Shown: piece by piece, positions 9,080-17,919 of the stretch
Layout of the letters: each line of letters begins with the position of its first letter
How positions within the stretch are numbered: position 1 is the stretch's first letter
Origin: UBA3537 sp049889395
Lineage (GTDB): Bacteria; Bacteroidota; Bacteroidia; Flavobacteriales; Flavobacteriaceae
Length of the DNA: 64,000 nucleotides
Assembly (NCBI GenBank): GCA_049889395.1
Contig: JBMHDM010000011.1
Span: forward strand, 62,001 to 126,000
Direction of reading: 5' to 3'
Notes under the pieces: generated by a model
Databases searched by the model: none
What the model was told of the DNA's origin: nothing
What the model saw: only the letters and a program-made list of their open reading frames with translations
Position numbers and translations under genes: made by a program

Positions 9080-9238
9080 ATGAAAAGAACATTTCAACCC
9101 TCCAAAAGGAAACGAAGAAATAAGCACGGTTTTAGAGAAAGAATGGCCACGGCTAACGGTAGAAAAGTATTAGCAAGCCGAAGAGCAAAGGGAAGAAAAA
9201 AGTTAACTGTTTCATCTGAAATTCGTCATAAAAAATAA
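9080..9238 (+). CDS. rpmH: 50S ribosomal protein L34
   Basis: A 52-residue, strongly basic protein read from ATG 9080 to TAA 9238. It starts MKRTFQPSKRKRRNKHGFR, continues MATANGRKVLASRRAKGRKK and ends SSEIRHKK. This is the near-invariant L34 sequence of the large subunit. It stands alone, with its own promoter and an excellent terminator, and is not next to rnpA or dnaA here; separation from rnpA is common in Flavobacteriia. Confidence 0.97.
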   Translation: MKRTFQPSKRKRRNKHGFRERMATANGRKVLASRRAKGRKKLTVSSEIRHKK

Positions 9239-9263
9239 TGATTAACAATTGTTAATATATTAT

Positions 9264-9293
9264 AAGGTGTTACTGGTAGTAACACCTTTTTTT
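9264..9293 (+). terminator. Rho-independent terminator after rpmH
   Basis: Perfect 11-bp stem AAGGTGTTACT (9264-9274) with AGTAACACCTT (9278-9288), a 3-nt loop and a T run. It is one of the strongest terminators in the window. Confidence 0.93.
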
Positions 9294-9351
9294 ATATCAT
9301 ATCGTTACTTAATTTTGAATAATTTAATAAGCCATTTAACCAACACATAAC

Positions 9352-12204
9352 ATGCCTAAAAGAAACGACTTAAAATCCATTTTAATTATTGGTTCAGGCC
9401 CTATCATCATTGGACAGGCCTGCGAATTTGACTACTCAGGATCTCAAGCTTTGCGTTCGCTCCGCGAAGATGGAATTGAAACTATCCTCATCAATTCCAA
9501 TCCAGCAACCATTATGACTGACCCCTCCATGGCAGATCATGTCTATTTGTTGCCTTTGAATACAAAGTCCATTGTAAAAATACTAAAAGAACACCCCCAG
9601 ATAGATGCCGTTTTACCAACCATGGGGGGGCAGACGGCCTTAAATTTATGCATAGAAGCTGACGAAAAAGGAATATGGGATGATTTTGGTGTTGAAATTA
9701 TTGGCGTTGACATTGATGCTATAAATATCACTGAGGATCGTGAAAAGTTTAGAGAACTAATGCTCAAAATTGGCATACCAATGGCACCTCAAGCCACAGC
9801 AAATTCTTACCTCAAAGGCAAAGAAATTGCCCAAAAATTTGGTTTTCCATTGGTTATTAGAGCTTCATTTACTTTGGGTGGTGCTGGAGCCTCTATAGTT
9901 TATAAAGAAGAAGATTTTGACGAATTACTAAAGAGGGGTCTTGAGATATCTCCAATTCATGAGGTAATGATTGACAAAGCTCTAATGGGCTGGAAAGAAT
10001 ATGAACTAGAATTACTTCGAGATGATAATGATAATGTTGTTATCATTTGTTCCATAGAGAACATGGATCCGATGGGTATCCACACCGGTGACTCGATTAC
10101 AGTCGCCCCAGCTATGACTTTGAGTGATGCGACCTATCAAAAGATGCGTGATATGGCCATTCACATGATGCGGAGTATTGGAGATTTTGCTGGAGGATGT
10201 AATGTTCAATTTGCAGTCAGTCCAGATGAAAATGAAGATATTATTGCCATAGAAATTAATCCTAGAGTTTCTAGGTCCTCCGCATTGGCCAGTAAAGCCA
10301 CTGGATACCCAATTGCTAAAGTTGCAGCAAAATTAGCCATGGGATATACTTTGGACGAATTACAAAATCAAATTACAAAATCTACTTCGGCATTATTTGA
10401 GCCCACTTTAGATTATGTTATTGTCAAAATACCACGATGGAATTTTGATAAATTCGAAGGCAGTAACCGAGAACTAGGTCTTCAAATGAAAGCAGTTGGC
10501 GAGGTCATGGGTATTGGTCGTTCTTTTCAGGAAGCCCTACACAAAGCCACGCAGTCACTAGAAATTAAACGCAATGGTTTGGGAGCTGACGGGAAAGGCT
10601 ATAGAGATTATGACCAAATTATGAGTAAATTAAAGCACGCTAGTTGGGACAGAGTTTTTGTTATTTATGATGCCATACAAATAGGAATACCACTTTCTAG
10701 GATTCATGAAATCACCAAAATTGACATGTGGTTTTTAAAGCAGTATGAAGAATTATATTTTTTAGAAAAAGAAATTTCAGAATACAACATAGACAACATA
10801 TCAAAAGCCTTGTTACTAGAGGCTAAACAAAAAGGTTATGGTGATCGCCAAATTGCTCACATGTTAGATTGTTTGGAAAGCCAAGTCTATAATAAGCGTA
10901 AAGATTTCAACATCAATCGCGTATACAAATTAGTAGATACTTGCGCTGCAGAATTTGAAGCCAAGACCCCTTATTATTATTCGACTTTTGAAAGTGAAAT
11001 GACCACCAAAGATGGCCAGACATTTACAGATAATGAAAGCATAGTTTCAGACAAAAAGAAAGTCATAGTTTTAGGATCTGGGCCAAATAGAATAGGGCAG
11101 GGGATTGAATTTGATTATTGTTGTGTTCATGGCGTTTTGGCTGCTGCAGAATGTGGTTATGAAACGATTATGATCAATTGTAATCCCGAAACTGTTTCAA
11201 CAGATTTTGATACGGCACATAAGCTTTATTTTGAACCCGTTTTTTGGGAACACATCTATGATATTATTCAACATGAAAAACCCGAAGGAGTTATTGTCCA
11301 ACTTGGCGGTCAAACGGCCTTAAAATTAGCTGAAAAACTGGATCGCTACGGTATAAAAGTTTTAGGTACTAGTTTCAAATCATTAGATTTGGCTGAAGAT
11401 CGAGGTTCTTTTTCAACGTTATTAAAAGAAAATAACATACCCTACCCAGAATTTGATACCGCCGAAACCGCTGAGCAAGCACTAGCAGTTGCCGATAAAT
11501 TAGATTTTCCAATTCTTGTGAGACCCTCCTACGTTTTAGGTGGTCAGGGGATGAAAATAGTTATTAACAAAGAAGAACTTGAAGAACACGTTGTTGATTT
11601 ACTGCGTAAAATACCCAACAATAAATTACTATTAGATCATTATTTGGATGGTGCAATAGAAGCCGAGGCCGATGCCATTTGCGATGGCAAAAATGTGTAC
11701 ATCATAGGAATTATGGAACATATTGAACCTTGCGGTATTCATTCTGGTGATAGTAACGCTACATTACCACCATTTAATCTAGGAGACTTGGTGATGCAGC
11801 AAATTAAGGATCATACCAGAAAGATTGCGCTGGAACTTAATACTGTTGGATTAATTAATATTCAATTTGCAGTAAAAAATGATAAAGTTTACATCATTGA
11901 AGCCAATCCTCGAGCATCAAGAACAGTTCCATTTATTGCAAAGGCCTACGGAGAACCCTACGTGAACTATGCCACAAAAGTGATGTTGGGTCATAGTAAA
12001 TTGTCAGATTTTGAATTTAATCCAAAATTGGAGGGCTATGCCATAAAACAACCTGTTTTCTCTTTTAATAAATTCCCCAATGTTAATAAGCAGTTGGGTC
12101 CAGAAATGAAAAGTACAGGAGAAAGTATCTTATTTATTGACAGTTTGAAAGATGATGCGTTTTATGACCTGTATGCCAGACGAAAAATGTATTTGAGCAA
12201 ATAA
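9352..12204 (+). CDS. carB: Carbamoyl-phosphate synthase large subunit
   Basis: 950 residues. It has the two homologous ATP-grasp halves of CarB: SGPIIIGQACEFDYSG and later GSGPNRIGQGIEFDYCC, each followed by its ATP-grasp domain (FTLGGAGASI, YVLGGQGMKI) and the metal-binding INPRVSRSSALASKATGYP and EANPRASRTVPFIAKAYG. It makes carbamoyl phosphate from bicarbonate, ammonia (from CarA glutaminase) and two ATP for pyrimidine and arginine synthesis. The protein stops just after the second synthetase unit; the E. coli enzyme has about 120 more residues forming the MGS-like allosteric domain, which is absent here. carA is not adjacent. A possible -7 box TAATTTTG lies at 9310-9317. Confidence 0.97.
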   Translation: MPKRNDLKSILIIGSGPIIIGQACEFDYSGSQALRSLREDGIETILINSNPATIMTDPSMADHVYLLPLNTKSIVKILKEHPQIDAVLPTMGGQTALNLCIEADEKGIWDDFGVEIIGVDIDAINITEDREKFRELMLKIGIPMAPQATANSYLKGKEIAQKFGFPLVIRASFTLGGAGASIVYKEEDFDELLKRGLEISPIHEVMIDKALMGWKEYELELLRDDNDNVVIICSIENMDPMGIHTGDSITVAPAMTLSDATYQKMRDMAIHMMRSIGDFAGGCNVQFAVSPDENEDIIAIEINPRVSRSSALASKATGYPIAKVAAKLAMGYTLDELQNQITKSTSALFEPTLDYVIVKIPRWNFDKFEGSNRELGLQMKAVGEVMGIGRSFQEALHKATQSLEIKRNGLGADGKGYRDYDQIMSKLKHASWDRVFVIYDAIQIGIPLSRIHEITKIDMWFLKQYEELYFLEKEISEYNIDNISKALLLEAKQKGYGDRQIAHMLDCLESQVYNKRKDFNINRVYKLVDTCAAEFEAKTPYYYSTFESEMTTKDGQTFTDNESIVSDKKKVIVLGSGPNRIGQGIEFDYCCVHGVLAAAECGYETIMINCNPETVSTDFDTAHKLYFEPVFWEHIYDIIQHEKPEGVIVQLGGQTALKLAEKLDRYGIKVLGTSFKSLDLAEDRGSFSTLLKENNIPYPEFDTAETAEQALAVADKLDFPILVRPSYVLGGQGMKIVINKEELEEHVVDLLRKIPNNKLLLDHYLDGAIEAEADAICDGKNVYIIGIMEHIEPCGIHSGDSNATLPPFNLGDLVMQQIKDHTRKIALELNTVGLINIQFAVKNDKVYIIEANPRASRTVPFIAKAYGEPYVNYATKVMLGHSKLSDFEFNPKLEGYAIKQPVFSFNKFPNVNKQLGPEMKSTGESILFIDSLKDDAFYDLYARRKMYLSK

Positions 12205-12206
12205 TT

Positions 12207-12236
12207 AAAAAAGCGGCGTTAGTCGCTTTTTTTTAT
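12207..12236. terminator. Bidirectional terminator between carB and the YceI gene
   Basis: AAAAAAGCG (12207-12215) pairs with CGCTTTTTT (12224-12232), with an 8-nt loop. A and T runs on both sides suit both transcription directions. It overlaps the YceI stop codon region. Confidence 0.75.
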
Positions 12237-12755
12237 TAACCTCAAATCAAACTGTATCGAAACTGTATCACTGACTTTGTTTCTAACAATTTTAGGAATT
12301 TTTATATCAAAATCAGATGCCTTAACCAAAAATGCACCACTAATTATGACCTCTTGATCTGTTAGTTTATACTTAGCTGTAGTATTTACAGGTTTTTCAA
12401 CGCCATGCATTTCAAGTATTCCCGTAAGATCAACCTCTTGTGAATGACTTATTACAAAAGTGTCAATTTTCCCTCTGAAAGTCGCTTTTGGAAATTGTGA
12501 GCTTTCAATATAACTTTCATTAAAATGCTCTTCCATTAGTGCATTTTTGAATCGAAAACCTCTAATCAAAGCTAAAACAGCAATTTCTCCATTTCCTGAA
12601 TTGAAAATTGCTGTAACCGATTCGTTTTTCGCCTTAACTTCTTCGAAAGCAGGCATAGATGCCTCGAAAGTAAGCGACCCAGAACGTGTTAAATACTTTC
12701 CTTGGCCAAAAGCAAAATTGAAGCAAAATAGTAAGACTATAATGTAATTTTTCAT
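12219..12755 (-). CDS. YceI-family secreted lipid-binding-like protein
   Basis: 178 residues. A signal peptide ends at about residue 17 (FNFAFGQG). The mature part is the YceI lipocalin-like fold: SGSLTFEASMPAFEEVKAKN, FRFKNALMEEHFNESYIESSQFPKATFRGKI and TGILEMHGVEKPV. YceI proteins bind isoprenoid-type lipids in the periplasm and often accompany cytochromes. The start overlaps the stop of the upstream cytochrome c gene by 4 nt (12752-12755), so they form one transcript. Its exact ligand is unknown. Confidence 0.92.
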   Translation of the reverse strand: MKNYIIVLLFCFNFAFGQGKYLTRSGSLTFEASMPAFEEVKAKNESVTAIFNSGNGEIAVLALIRGFRFKNALMEEHFNESYIESSQFPKATFRGKIDTFVISHSQEVDLTGILEMHGVEKPVNTTAKYKLTDQEVIISGAFLVKASDFDIKIPKIVRNKVSDTVSIQFDLRLIKKSD

Positions 12756-13117
12756 TCCAAAAACCCTTCATTGATCCATTGTTCTAACAAATCGATACTG
12801 GCTTGGGGTAATCTTGCCCCGTATTTTGGCATAAACCCTGTTTCACCAGGTTGACGACTCATACGGTTTAAGGCATCGGTATTTTCAAAAACAAATTTGA
12901 CTTCTTCATAGTTTGTCATTGGAACTGAAGCACCCGCTACAGCAGGATTTGAATGACAATTAACACAATTATTGTCGATGATTGATGCCACATGAGTATT
13001 GTAGGTAATAATTTCAGTGGGCTCAGTTTGTTCAATCAAATCACTTTCACTAGAATATTCGCAGCAAAATAATACTAACATCAATATTGTAGTGGATAAA
13101 AATTGTTTGAGTCTCAT
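12752..13117 (-). CDS. Small monoheme cytochrome c-like lipoprotein
   Basis: 121 residues. The leader is hydrophobic and ends LVLFCCEYSS, with Cys18 or Cys19 as a likely lipidated residue. The heme site is CVNCH at residues 51-55 and a probable axial Met lies in GFMPKYG. The C-terminal LPQASIDLLEQWINEGFLE is typical of short cytochrome c-like domains that end in a helix. It probably carries electrons on the outside of a membrane. It is co-transcribed with the YceI gene and divergent from the OB-fold/ankyrin/DOMON operon, which supports a shared redox or envelope role. Confidence 0.88.
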   Translation of the reverse strand: MRLKQFLSTTILMLVLFCCEYSSESDLIEQTEPTEIITYNTHVASIIDNNCVNCHSNPAVAGASVPMTNYEEVKFVFENTDALNRMSRQPGETGFMPKYGARLPQASIDLLEQWINEGFLE

Positions 13118-13220
13118 TTTTTCTGATTTAAGTCATGTCAAATTTAATTAATTTTTTACCCAATTTTATTCTAATTTGTTTAAATCCTTGTATCTTAACA
13201 AAGATTTAAAATTTTATAAA

Positions 13221-13601
13221 GTGAAACCAGTAAGGATATTTATTTTATTTATCGTTCTTTTTGGCCTGATGTTTGCTTTGTTTATTGTGAATAAACCCCA
13301 CAGAGACATTGGTAAGGAAAGTGCTATGTTTAAGATTAAATCAGACACTTTGGTATCACATTTTTTACAGGAGGAGACCACTGCCTCTACAAAATATTTA
13401 GACCAAACCATTGAAGTTAGTGGAATGGTTACTGAAATTAATATGAATTTTTTAACAATTGATGGTAAAATTTACTGTAAATTTGATGATAAAATCACTA
13501 CAATCTCATTGAATACCTACGTCAAAGTCAAAGGTCGATGTATTGGTTTTGACGAGTTATTAGAACAGGTAAAATTGGATCAATGCACATTACAAAATTA
13601 A
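13221..13601 (+). CDS. Membrane-anchored OB-fold (tRNA_anti-like) protein
   Basis: 126 residues from the GTG at 13221; a TTG at 13176 in the same frame would add 15 residues before the hydrophobic helix and is less likely. One helix (VRIFILFIVLFGLMFALFIV) anchors it. The rest, with DTLVSHFLQEETTASTKYLDQTIEVSGMVTEINM and TYVKVKGRCIGFDELL, has the beta-strand pattern of the OB-fold tRNA_anti-like family found in Bacteroidota. A role in nucleic acid binding is doubtful because it is extracytoplasmic. It overlaps the ankyrin gene by 19 nt. Confidence 0.72.
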   Translation: MKPVRIFILFIVLFGLMFALFIVNKPHRDIGKESAMFKIKSDTLVSHFLQEETTASTKYLDQTIEVSGMVTEINMNFLTIDGKIYCKFDDKITTISLNTYVKVKGRCIGFDELLEQVKLDQCTLQN

Positions 13602-14107
13602 CTATAGTTTTATGTTTGGCCGCCCAAGTTTTAGCGGCTCAAGCTGATATTTTTGAACTTGCCAGACGCGGTAGTTTAGAAGACTTTAAATTGGCCGTTA
13701 ATAACAATCCTGAGCTTATCAACGCCCAAGACCAAAGAGGTAGTACTCCTTTGGTGTTAGCTTGTTATTATAACAACGAAAGTGTTGTTAATTTTTTGAT
13801 TGATAAGGTCAACGATATCGACGGTGCTACCAAAGATGGTTCTCCACTCATGGCTGCAGCTGTCAAAGGGTACAACTCCATTGCTAAAACCCTGTTAGCG
13901 GCTGGTGCTGATCCCAATTCTGAAGATGCCAATCAGACTACGGCTTTACATTATGCTGTGATGTTTAAAAATTATGATTTAACTGTCATGCTACTTGAAT
14001 CAGGAGCCGATCCTAAACATAAAAATAACGTTAATCAATCCCCTTTTGATTTAGCCGTTGTTCAGAACGACAAACGTCTTAATATTATTTTCAATATCAA
14101 CCCATAG
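13583..14107 (+). CDS. Secreted ankyrin-repeat protein
   Basis: 174 residues with a signal peptide to about residue 20 (LCLAAQVLAAQA). Four to five ankyrin repeats follow: RGSTPLVLACYYNNESVVNFLIDK, DGSPLMAAAVKGYNSIAKTLLAAG and QTTALHYAVMFKNYDLTVMLLESG. Ankyrins bind other proteins; in bacteria periplasmic ones may protect redox enzymes. It overlaps the OB-fold gene and precedes the DOMON gene by 3 nt, so it belongs to the same transcript. Confidence 0.92.
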   Translation: MHITKLTIVLCLAAQVLAAQADIFELARRGSLEDFKLAVNNNPELINAQDQRGSTPLVLACYYNNESVVNFLIDKVNDIDGATKDGSPLMAAAVKGYNSIAKTLLAAGADPNSEDANQTTALHYAVMFKNYDLTVMLLESGADPKHKNNVNQSPFDLAVVQNDKRLNIIFNINP

Positions 14108-14110
14108 CTT

Positions 14111-14854
14111 ATGAAAAAAATTACATTTTTATTTTTTATTCTAACAATCAACTTTGCTAGTGCACAATCTACAACCACTGGACAGATTACACTGACGCCT
14201 GGTTTTACGCTTCAACTTGATGTTGATGTAACCAATGAAAAGGTTTATATGACCATGACTGGACCAAAAAATGTATGGCTTGGTGTTGCTTTTGATGCTC
14301 AATCTATGGGTAATTCCAACAAAGACGTTGTGATTTACAGTAGTAACGGTCTAAGAGACTATTACCTCAGTGGTTACAGTACACCATCTCAAGACAGTAA
14401 CGATTGGACCGTATTGTCCAACAACGAAACAGCCACCTCTCGCACTATTGTTGCTTATAGAACCCTAAATACAGGACAATCTACTGATTATGTTTTTTCG
14501 TCCAATACCGGTAACATTCCCTTACTTTGGGCCAAAGGGAACGGCCTTAATCTAGCGTATCACGGCAGCAGAGGTATGGCTATAGGAACTTTTACTTTGG
14601 GAACACCTGATGTCTCTCAACAACCATTTGAAGTTTATCCCAACCCAACAATTAATCTTTTAAATTTCAAATTTCCAACTAACATACAAACAACAAAAAT
14701 TAGTGTTTTTGATGTTTTGGGAAAAACGGTGTTACAAACCACTATTTCCGCTGCGCAACCCACTTTAGACACAAGCGCTTGGAGCCCAGGAATGTATATT
14801 GTTCAAATGGTTACAGGCAATAATGTACAGACCAAACGCGTGATTAAGCAGTAA
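14111..14854 (+). CDS. DOMON-domain protein with type IX secretion sorting domain
   Basis: 247 residues. It has a signal peptide (to about 18, NFASAQ) and a DOMON-like beta sandwich at about 25-155. That domain contains NVWLGVAFDAQSMGNSNKDVV and IPLLWAKGNGLNLAYHGSRG. A type A T9SS C-terminal domain runs from about 173 to 247 (VYPNPTINLLNF, VFDVLGKTV, MYIVQMVTG). DOMON domains bind heme or sugars. The protein would be exported across the outer membrane and either released or surface-attached. Together with the neighbouring cytochrome c, a heme-linked surface redox role is a fair inference, not a demonstrated one. Confidence 0.87.
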   Translation: MKKITFLFFILTINFASAQSTTTGQITLTPGFTLQLDVDVTNEKVYMTMTGPKNVWLGVAFDAQSMGNSNKDVVIYSSNGLRDYYLSGYSTPSQDSNDWTVLSNNETATSRTIVAYRTLNTGQSTDYVFSSNTGNIPLLWAKGNGLNLAYHGSRGMAIGTFTLGTPDVSQQPFEVYPNPTINLLNFKFPTNIQTTKISVFDVLGKTVLQTTISAAQPTLDTSAWSPGMYIVQMVTGNNVQTKRVIKQ

Positions 14855-14861
14855 TTATCCA

Positions 14862-15710
14862 ATGAAATTTAGATTATTTTTTACATTCATTTGGATCGGA
14901 TGTTTGACCTTTGCCCAAGATGACTTACTGAGTGAAATCGATATTGATACGGATATCCAAACAGAGGTTTCCTCTGTTTTTAAAGGCCTTAAAGTCATCA
15001 ATTTTGAATCCACTAAAATGGTTCCTAAACGAGGTTTTTATTTTGTAGTCTCTCACCGTTTTGGCAGCGTAAAAAGTGGGTTTAAAACCCTTTTTGGATT
15101 GGATGAAGCTGTAACGCATTTAAATTTTATATATGGTGTTTCAGATTATTTTAATCTCAGTGCCTCAAGAACTTCAAATCAAAAAATTTACGAGTTAGCC
15201 TCTAAAGTAAGGTTAGTTAATCAAACCAATACGCACCCTGTTTCTATTGTTGTCTATACTTCTGTTTTGGCCAATACGGCATTAAGTTCGGACAACTTAC
15301 CGCAGTTAGAGTTCAACCATCGTTTAAGCTATGTGGCTCAGTTACTGATATCCAGAAAATTCAGTGAAGCGTTGTCACTTCAACTTTCACCAACATTTTT
15401 TCATGATAATTACGTTGCCAATGACGAACAGCATAACTCTCAATATGGTTTAGCCGTGGGTGGGCGTTACAAGCTGGGAAAGCGGTGGTCTATTAACCTG
15501 GAATATGGCGCTCACTTAAATAGAGCTGAAAATTCTCTGTACAAAAACCCTTTTTCAGTCGGATTTGATGTTGAAACTGGCGGTCACGTCTTTCAACTAC
15601 ATTTTACAAACTCCCAATTTATGAATACCAATGGTGTTTTTGCAAATAGTACCGGAGACTGGTCTGATGGTGATTTTTATTTTGGCTTCAATATTAGTCG
15701 TTCCTTTTAA
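14862..15710 (+). CDS. DUF5777-family beta-barrel protein
   Basis: 282 residues. It has a signal peptide (to about 18, LTFAQ), then VFKGLKVINFESTKMVPKRGFYFVVSHRFG and alternating beta strands, and ends in NISRSF, with the terminal aromatic residue usual for outer-membrane barrels. DUF5777 is a Bacteroidota family commonly found beside YceI and cytochrome c-like genes, as here. The barrel is probably the outer-membrane component of this cluster. It is 7 nt downstream of the DOMON gene. The following 100 nt (15711-15811) hold no recognisable gene. Confidence 0.82.
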   Translation: MKFRLFFTFIWIGCLTFAQDDLLSEIDIDTDIQTEVSSVFKGLKVINFESTKMVPKRGFYFVVSHRFGSVKSGFKTLFGLDEAVTHLNFIYGVSDYFNLSASRTSNQKIYELASKVRLVNQTNTHPVSIVVYTSVLANTALSSDNLPQLEFNHRLSYVAQLLISRKFSEALSLQLSPTFFHDNYVANDEQHNSQYGLAVGGRYKLGKRWSINLEYGAHLNRAENSLYKNPFSVGFDVETGGHVFQLHFTNSQFMNTNGVFANSTGDWSDGDFYFGFNISRSF

Positions 15711-15811
15711 TCGCAAGTTGTTGGCCAGCGTTTGATGCCCCGAAGTTTATCTCGAAATAATTAAAACAGTTTCCTATGAATACTTCATGTGCTTGTCTTG
15801 AGGGTTGATTT

Positions 15812-16312
15812 TTATTGAATTTCCTTGAGAGAATATTTTTGTATCAATTGAAAGCCAAAAATCATTACACCAGAATAGAACAAATCGCCCAATAATGAAT
15901 TTCTAAAAAATGGAATTGCTAGGGTATAACATTCTGCAAAACCTATCCATGTTTTTGGATAGCCTAGAAGCCAGACCCCAAAGTTGGTTATTACAAAAAA
16001 ACTGAAACTTCCCAATATCACAGACCAAATAGATAGTTTTTTGGTTTGTGTCCCAATAAAACTTACAAAAAGAAAAGCGGCATAAACAAATATGCTGATA
16101 CTCGAAAATCCTAAAAACAAATCCGAAATGACCATGATAGCTAAAGGTAAGATGTAGCCCAAAATTTTGTTTGAACAATAAAAACCGCCAAATAATGCAA
16201 TAGCAGTAACTGGAGTGAAATTTGGCGCATGTGGTACCAGTCTTGCCAAAATTGCAACAACCATGATGGCGAAAATTACGACTGTTTTTTTATTTGTTTC
16301 AATAAAATTCAT
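15812..16312 (-). CDS. DUF6580-family integral membrane protein
   Basis: 166 residues with about five transmembrane helices. It begins with a short cytosolic tail and has RLVPHAPNFTPVTAIALFGG and IMVISDLFLGF, which are characteristic of DUF6580. The fold resembles the substrate-binding S components of ECF vitamin transporters, so a small-molecule transport role is suggested, but no substrate can be named. It lies 15 nt downstream of the S41 peptidase on the same strand and is probably transcribed with it. No riboswitch-like leader fits in that gap. Confidence 0.82.
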   Translation of the reverse strand: MNFIETNKKTVVIFAIMVVAILARLVPHAPNFTPVTAIALFGGFYCSNKILGYILPLAIMVISDLFLGFSSISIFVYAAFLFVSFIGTQTKKLSIWSVILGSFSFFVITNFGVWLLGYPKTWIGFAECYTLAIPFFRNSLLGDLFYSGVMIFGFQLIQKYSLKEIQ

Positions 16313-16327
16313 ATGGAGGTTTTAAAT

Positions 16328-17743
16328 TTAAAATTCGGTAAACATCATTGATTCTATTGATTCTACAAAATTCTCTTCAACAAGAGGGGAAGGGGTTTCG
16401 ATTGGTGCCATACTTTTGTTAGCCCCTTGAATGAGATCAAGGGCTTTTTTGAGCAGGGGTTCTTCAGTGTCACCAATAGTACCATAATTAAACGCTTTTT
16501 CTAATAACTCATGATCTGGTACCAAGCCTGATGGGGGCACTTTACCATCGTTTTTATTCACAGTAATGGCAATGAGTGGTAGTAGTGCGTATGTATGTGC
16601 TGGATTTGCATTGTTGCGACCAAAATTTGGTGAGTCATAAATTATTTGTGAAGCTTGTGATTTGCCAACAGTATTATCACCAATTTGAACCACATCGATG
16701 TACGTATCCAAACAATTAATAATCATTTCACTAGCTGATGCAGACCGATTAGATGTGAGAACGTATAACTGATTTAGGTTCAAACTGTTAATTGCAGTTC
16801 CATCGCTGAGCTCATTGGTGAAATTATAGTTGAAATTATTACTAGATAGGGTTTCATTGTATTTTAGAGTGGTGAAAATTTGATTTTCAAAATTCCCTGT
16901 AATCATACTTCCTAGAGCAGTTGCTGTTCTTATGCTACCACCGGAATTATACCTTAAATCTAATACCAAATGATCTATATTTTGAGCCTTAAACGTTGCA
17001 AAAACTTGATTCAATTCATTGTCAAATTCATTAACAAAACCGTTATACATAAGGTATCCAATTTTCTCATTATTGCGTTCAATAATACTGTGATGATATA
17101 CAGGATTTTCGGCGTAAACGGTTTTGGTCAATGTTATTGAAGTCGTGGTGTCCGAAAGACTGTCGTCATCGGTGGTTTCGGTTCCGTTATCATTGTAAAC
17201 CGCTAAGTTTAGAGTGTAAGTATCATTATCAAGTAAGCTACTTAAGTTCGAAACCGACAAGTCTTGATCATTTATTTTATTGAAAACATGCCCTCTGGTC
17301 AAACTTGACATACTAGCGTTGCTATTTGGAAGCACTAGACGAACAATTCCAAAGACAGAAGAAGTGCTTCCAGTAGATAGATAAAAATTAAATTCAGCGC
17401 CATTGCTTTTGGACACACCACTCAGCTGTTGCTCAAGTGCTAAATAATCGCTAGTAATAGTACTAAAACGATCGACGTTGTCACGGTCGTATATCAGAGA
17501 TTCAAACAAATCAACTGGGGTGTCGAAGGTGGTCAAATAATCTTGATAGTCTTGAGAACTTTCAAAACGATCATCTGCAAGATTATCAACATCAGATTTG
17601 TATAAATAAACCGTATTCATGGCCTTCCAAACAAAGTCTTTGACACTTGTAGAGCTGTTAAAGTTATCATCATTATCTTCAAAACATGCTGTAAATAATC
17701 CAACACTGAGAACTATAATAAGTGCTTTGATTTTTGTTTTCAT
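16328..17743 (-). CDS. S41-family carboxyl-terminal processing protease, lipoprotein
   Basis: 471 residues from the ATG at 17743. The frame is open for 17 more codons upstream, but starting at MKTKIKALIIVL gives a clean lipoprotein signal ending LFTAC, Cys20. It has a PDZ-like central segment (GIVRLVLPNSNASMSSLTRGHVFNKINDQDL). The S41 core includes HLVLDLRYNSGGSIRTATALGS, the catalytic Ser region NRSASASEMI and the catalytic Lys region GDNTVGKSQAS. It should cleave extracytoplasmic proteins at C-terminal signals. It is divergent from the sigma-factor gene. Confidence 0.93.
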   Translation of the reverse strand: MKTKIKALIIVLSVGLFTACFEDNDDNFNSSTSVKDFVWKAMNTVYLYKSDVDNLADDRFESSQDYQDYLTTFDTPVDLFESLIYDRDNVDRFSTITSDYLALEQQLSGVSKSNGAEFNFYLSTGSTSSVFGIVRLVLPNSNASMSSLTRGHVFNKINDQDLSVSNLSSLLDNDTYTLNLAVYNDNGTETTDDDSLSDTTTSITLTKTVYAENPVYHHSIIERNNEKIGYLMYNGFVNEFDNELNQVFATFKAQNIDHLVLDLRYNSGGSIRTATALGSMITGNFENQIFTTLKYNETLSSNNFNYNFTNELSDGTAINSLNLNQLYVLTSNRSASASEMIINCLDTYIDVVQIGDNTVGKSQASQIIYDSPNFGRNNANPAHTYALLPLIAITVNKNDGKVPPSGLVPDHELLEKAFNYGTIGDTEEPLLKKALDLIQGANKSMAPIETPSPLVEENFVESIESMMFTEF

Positions 17744-17831
17744 AGAAAAAATGTTTGAAATTTTAATAAACAAAAATGATTCTTTTTTTTTCAAACATTA
17801 AAAAAACATTTAAAAAAAACCTTCCACAATG

Positions 17832-17868
17832 TACAGTAAAATATCTTCAAATTAAAAAAAATACTGTA
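17832..17868. promoter_or_regulatory. Spaced inverted repeat between protease and sigma-factor genes
   Basis: TACAGTA (17832-17838) and TACTGTA (17862-17868) are perfect 7-bp inverted copies separated by 23 nt, in the 176-nt divergent region. No T run follows, so it is not an obvious terminator. It may be an operator for either gene, or chance in AT-rich DNA. Confidence 0.3.
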
Positions 17869-17919
17869 TGTTGTAACAAAAATAAAACTTATTCGTCATT
17901 GTTTTAACATGAGTAACCT

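Noticed and set aside
13173..13190. TTTGTTTAA upstream of the OB-fold gene as a copy of the photolyase element
   Set aside because: Only nine bases match and the spacing to any -7 box differs.
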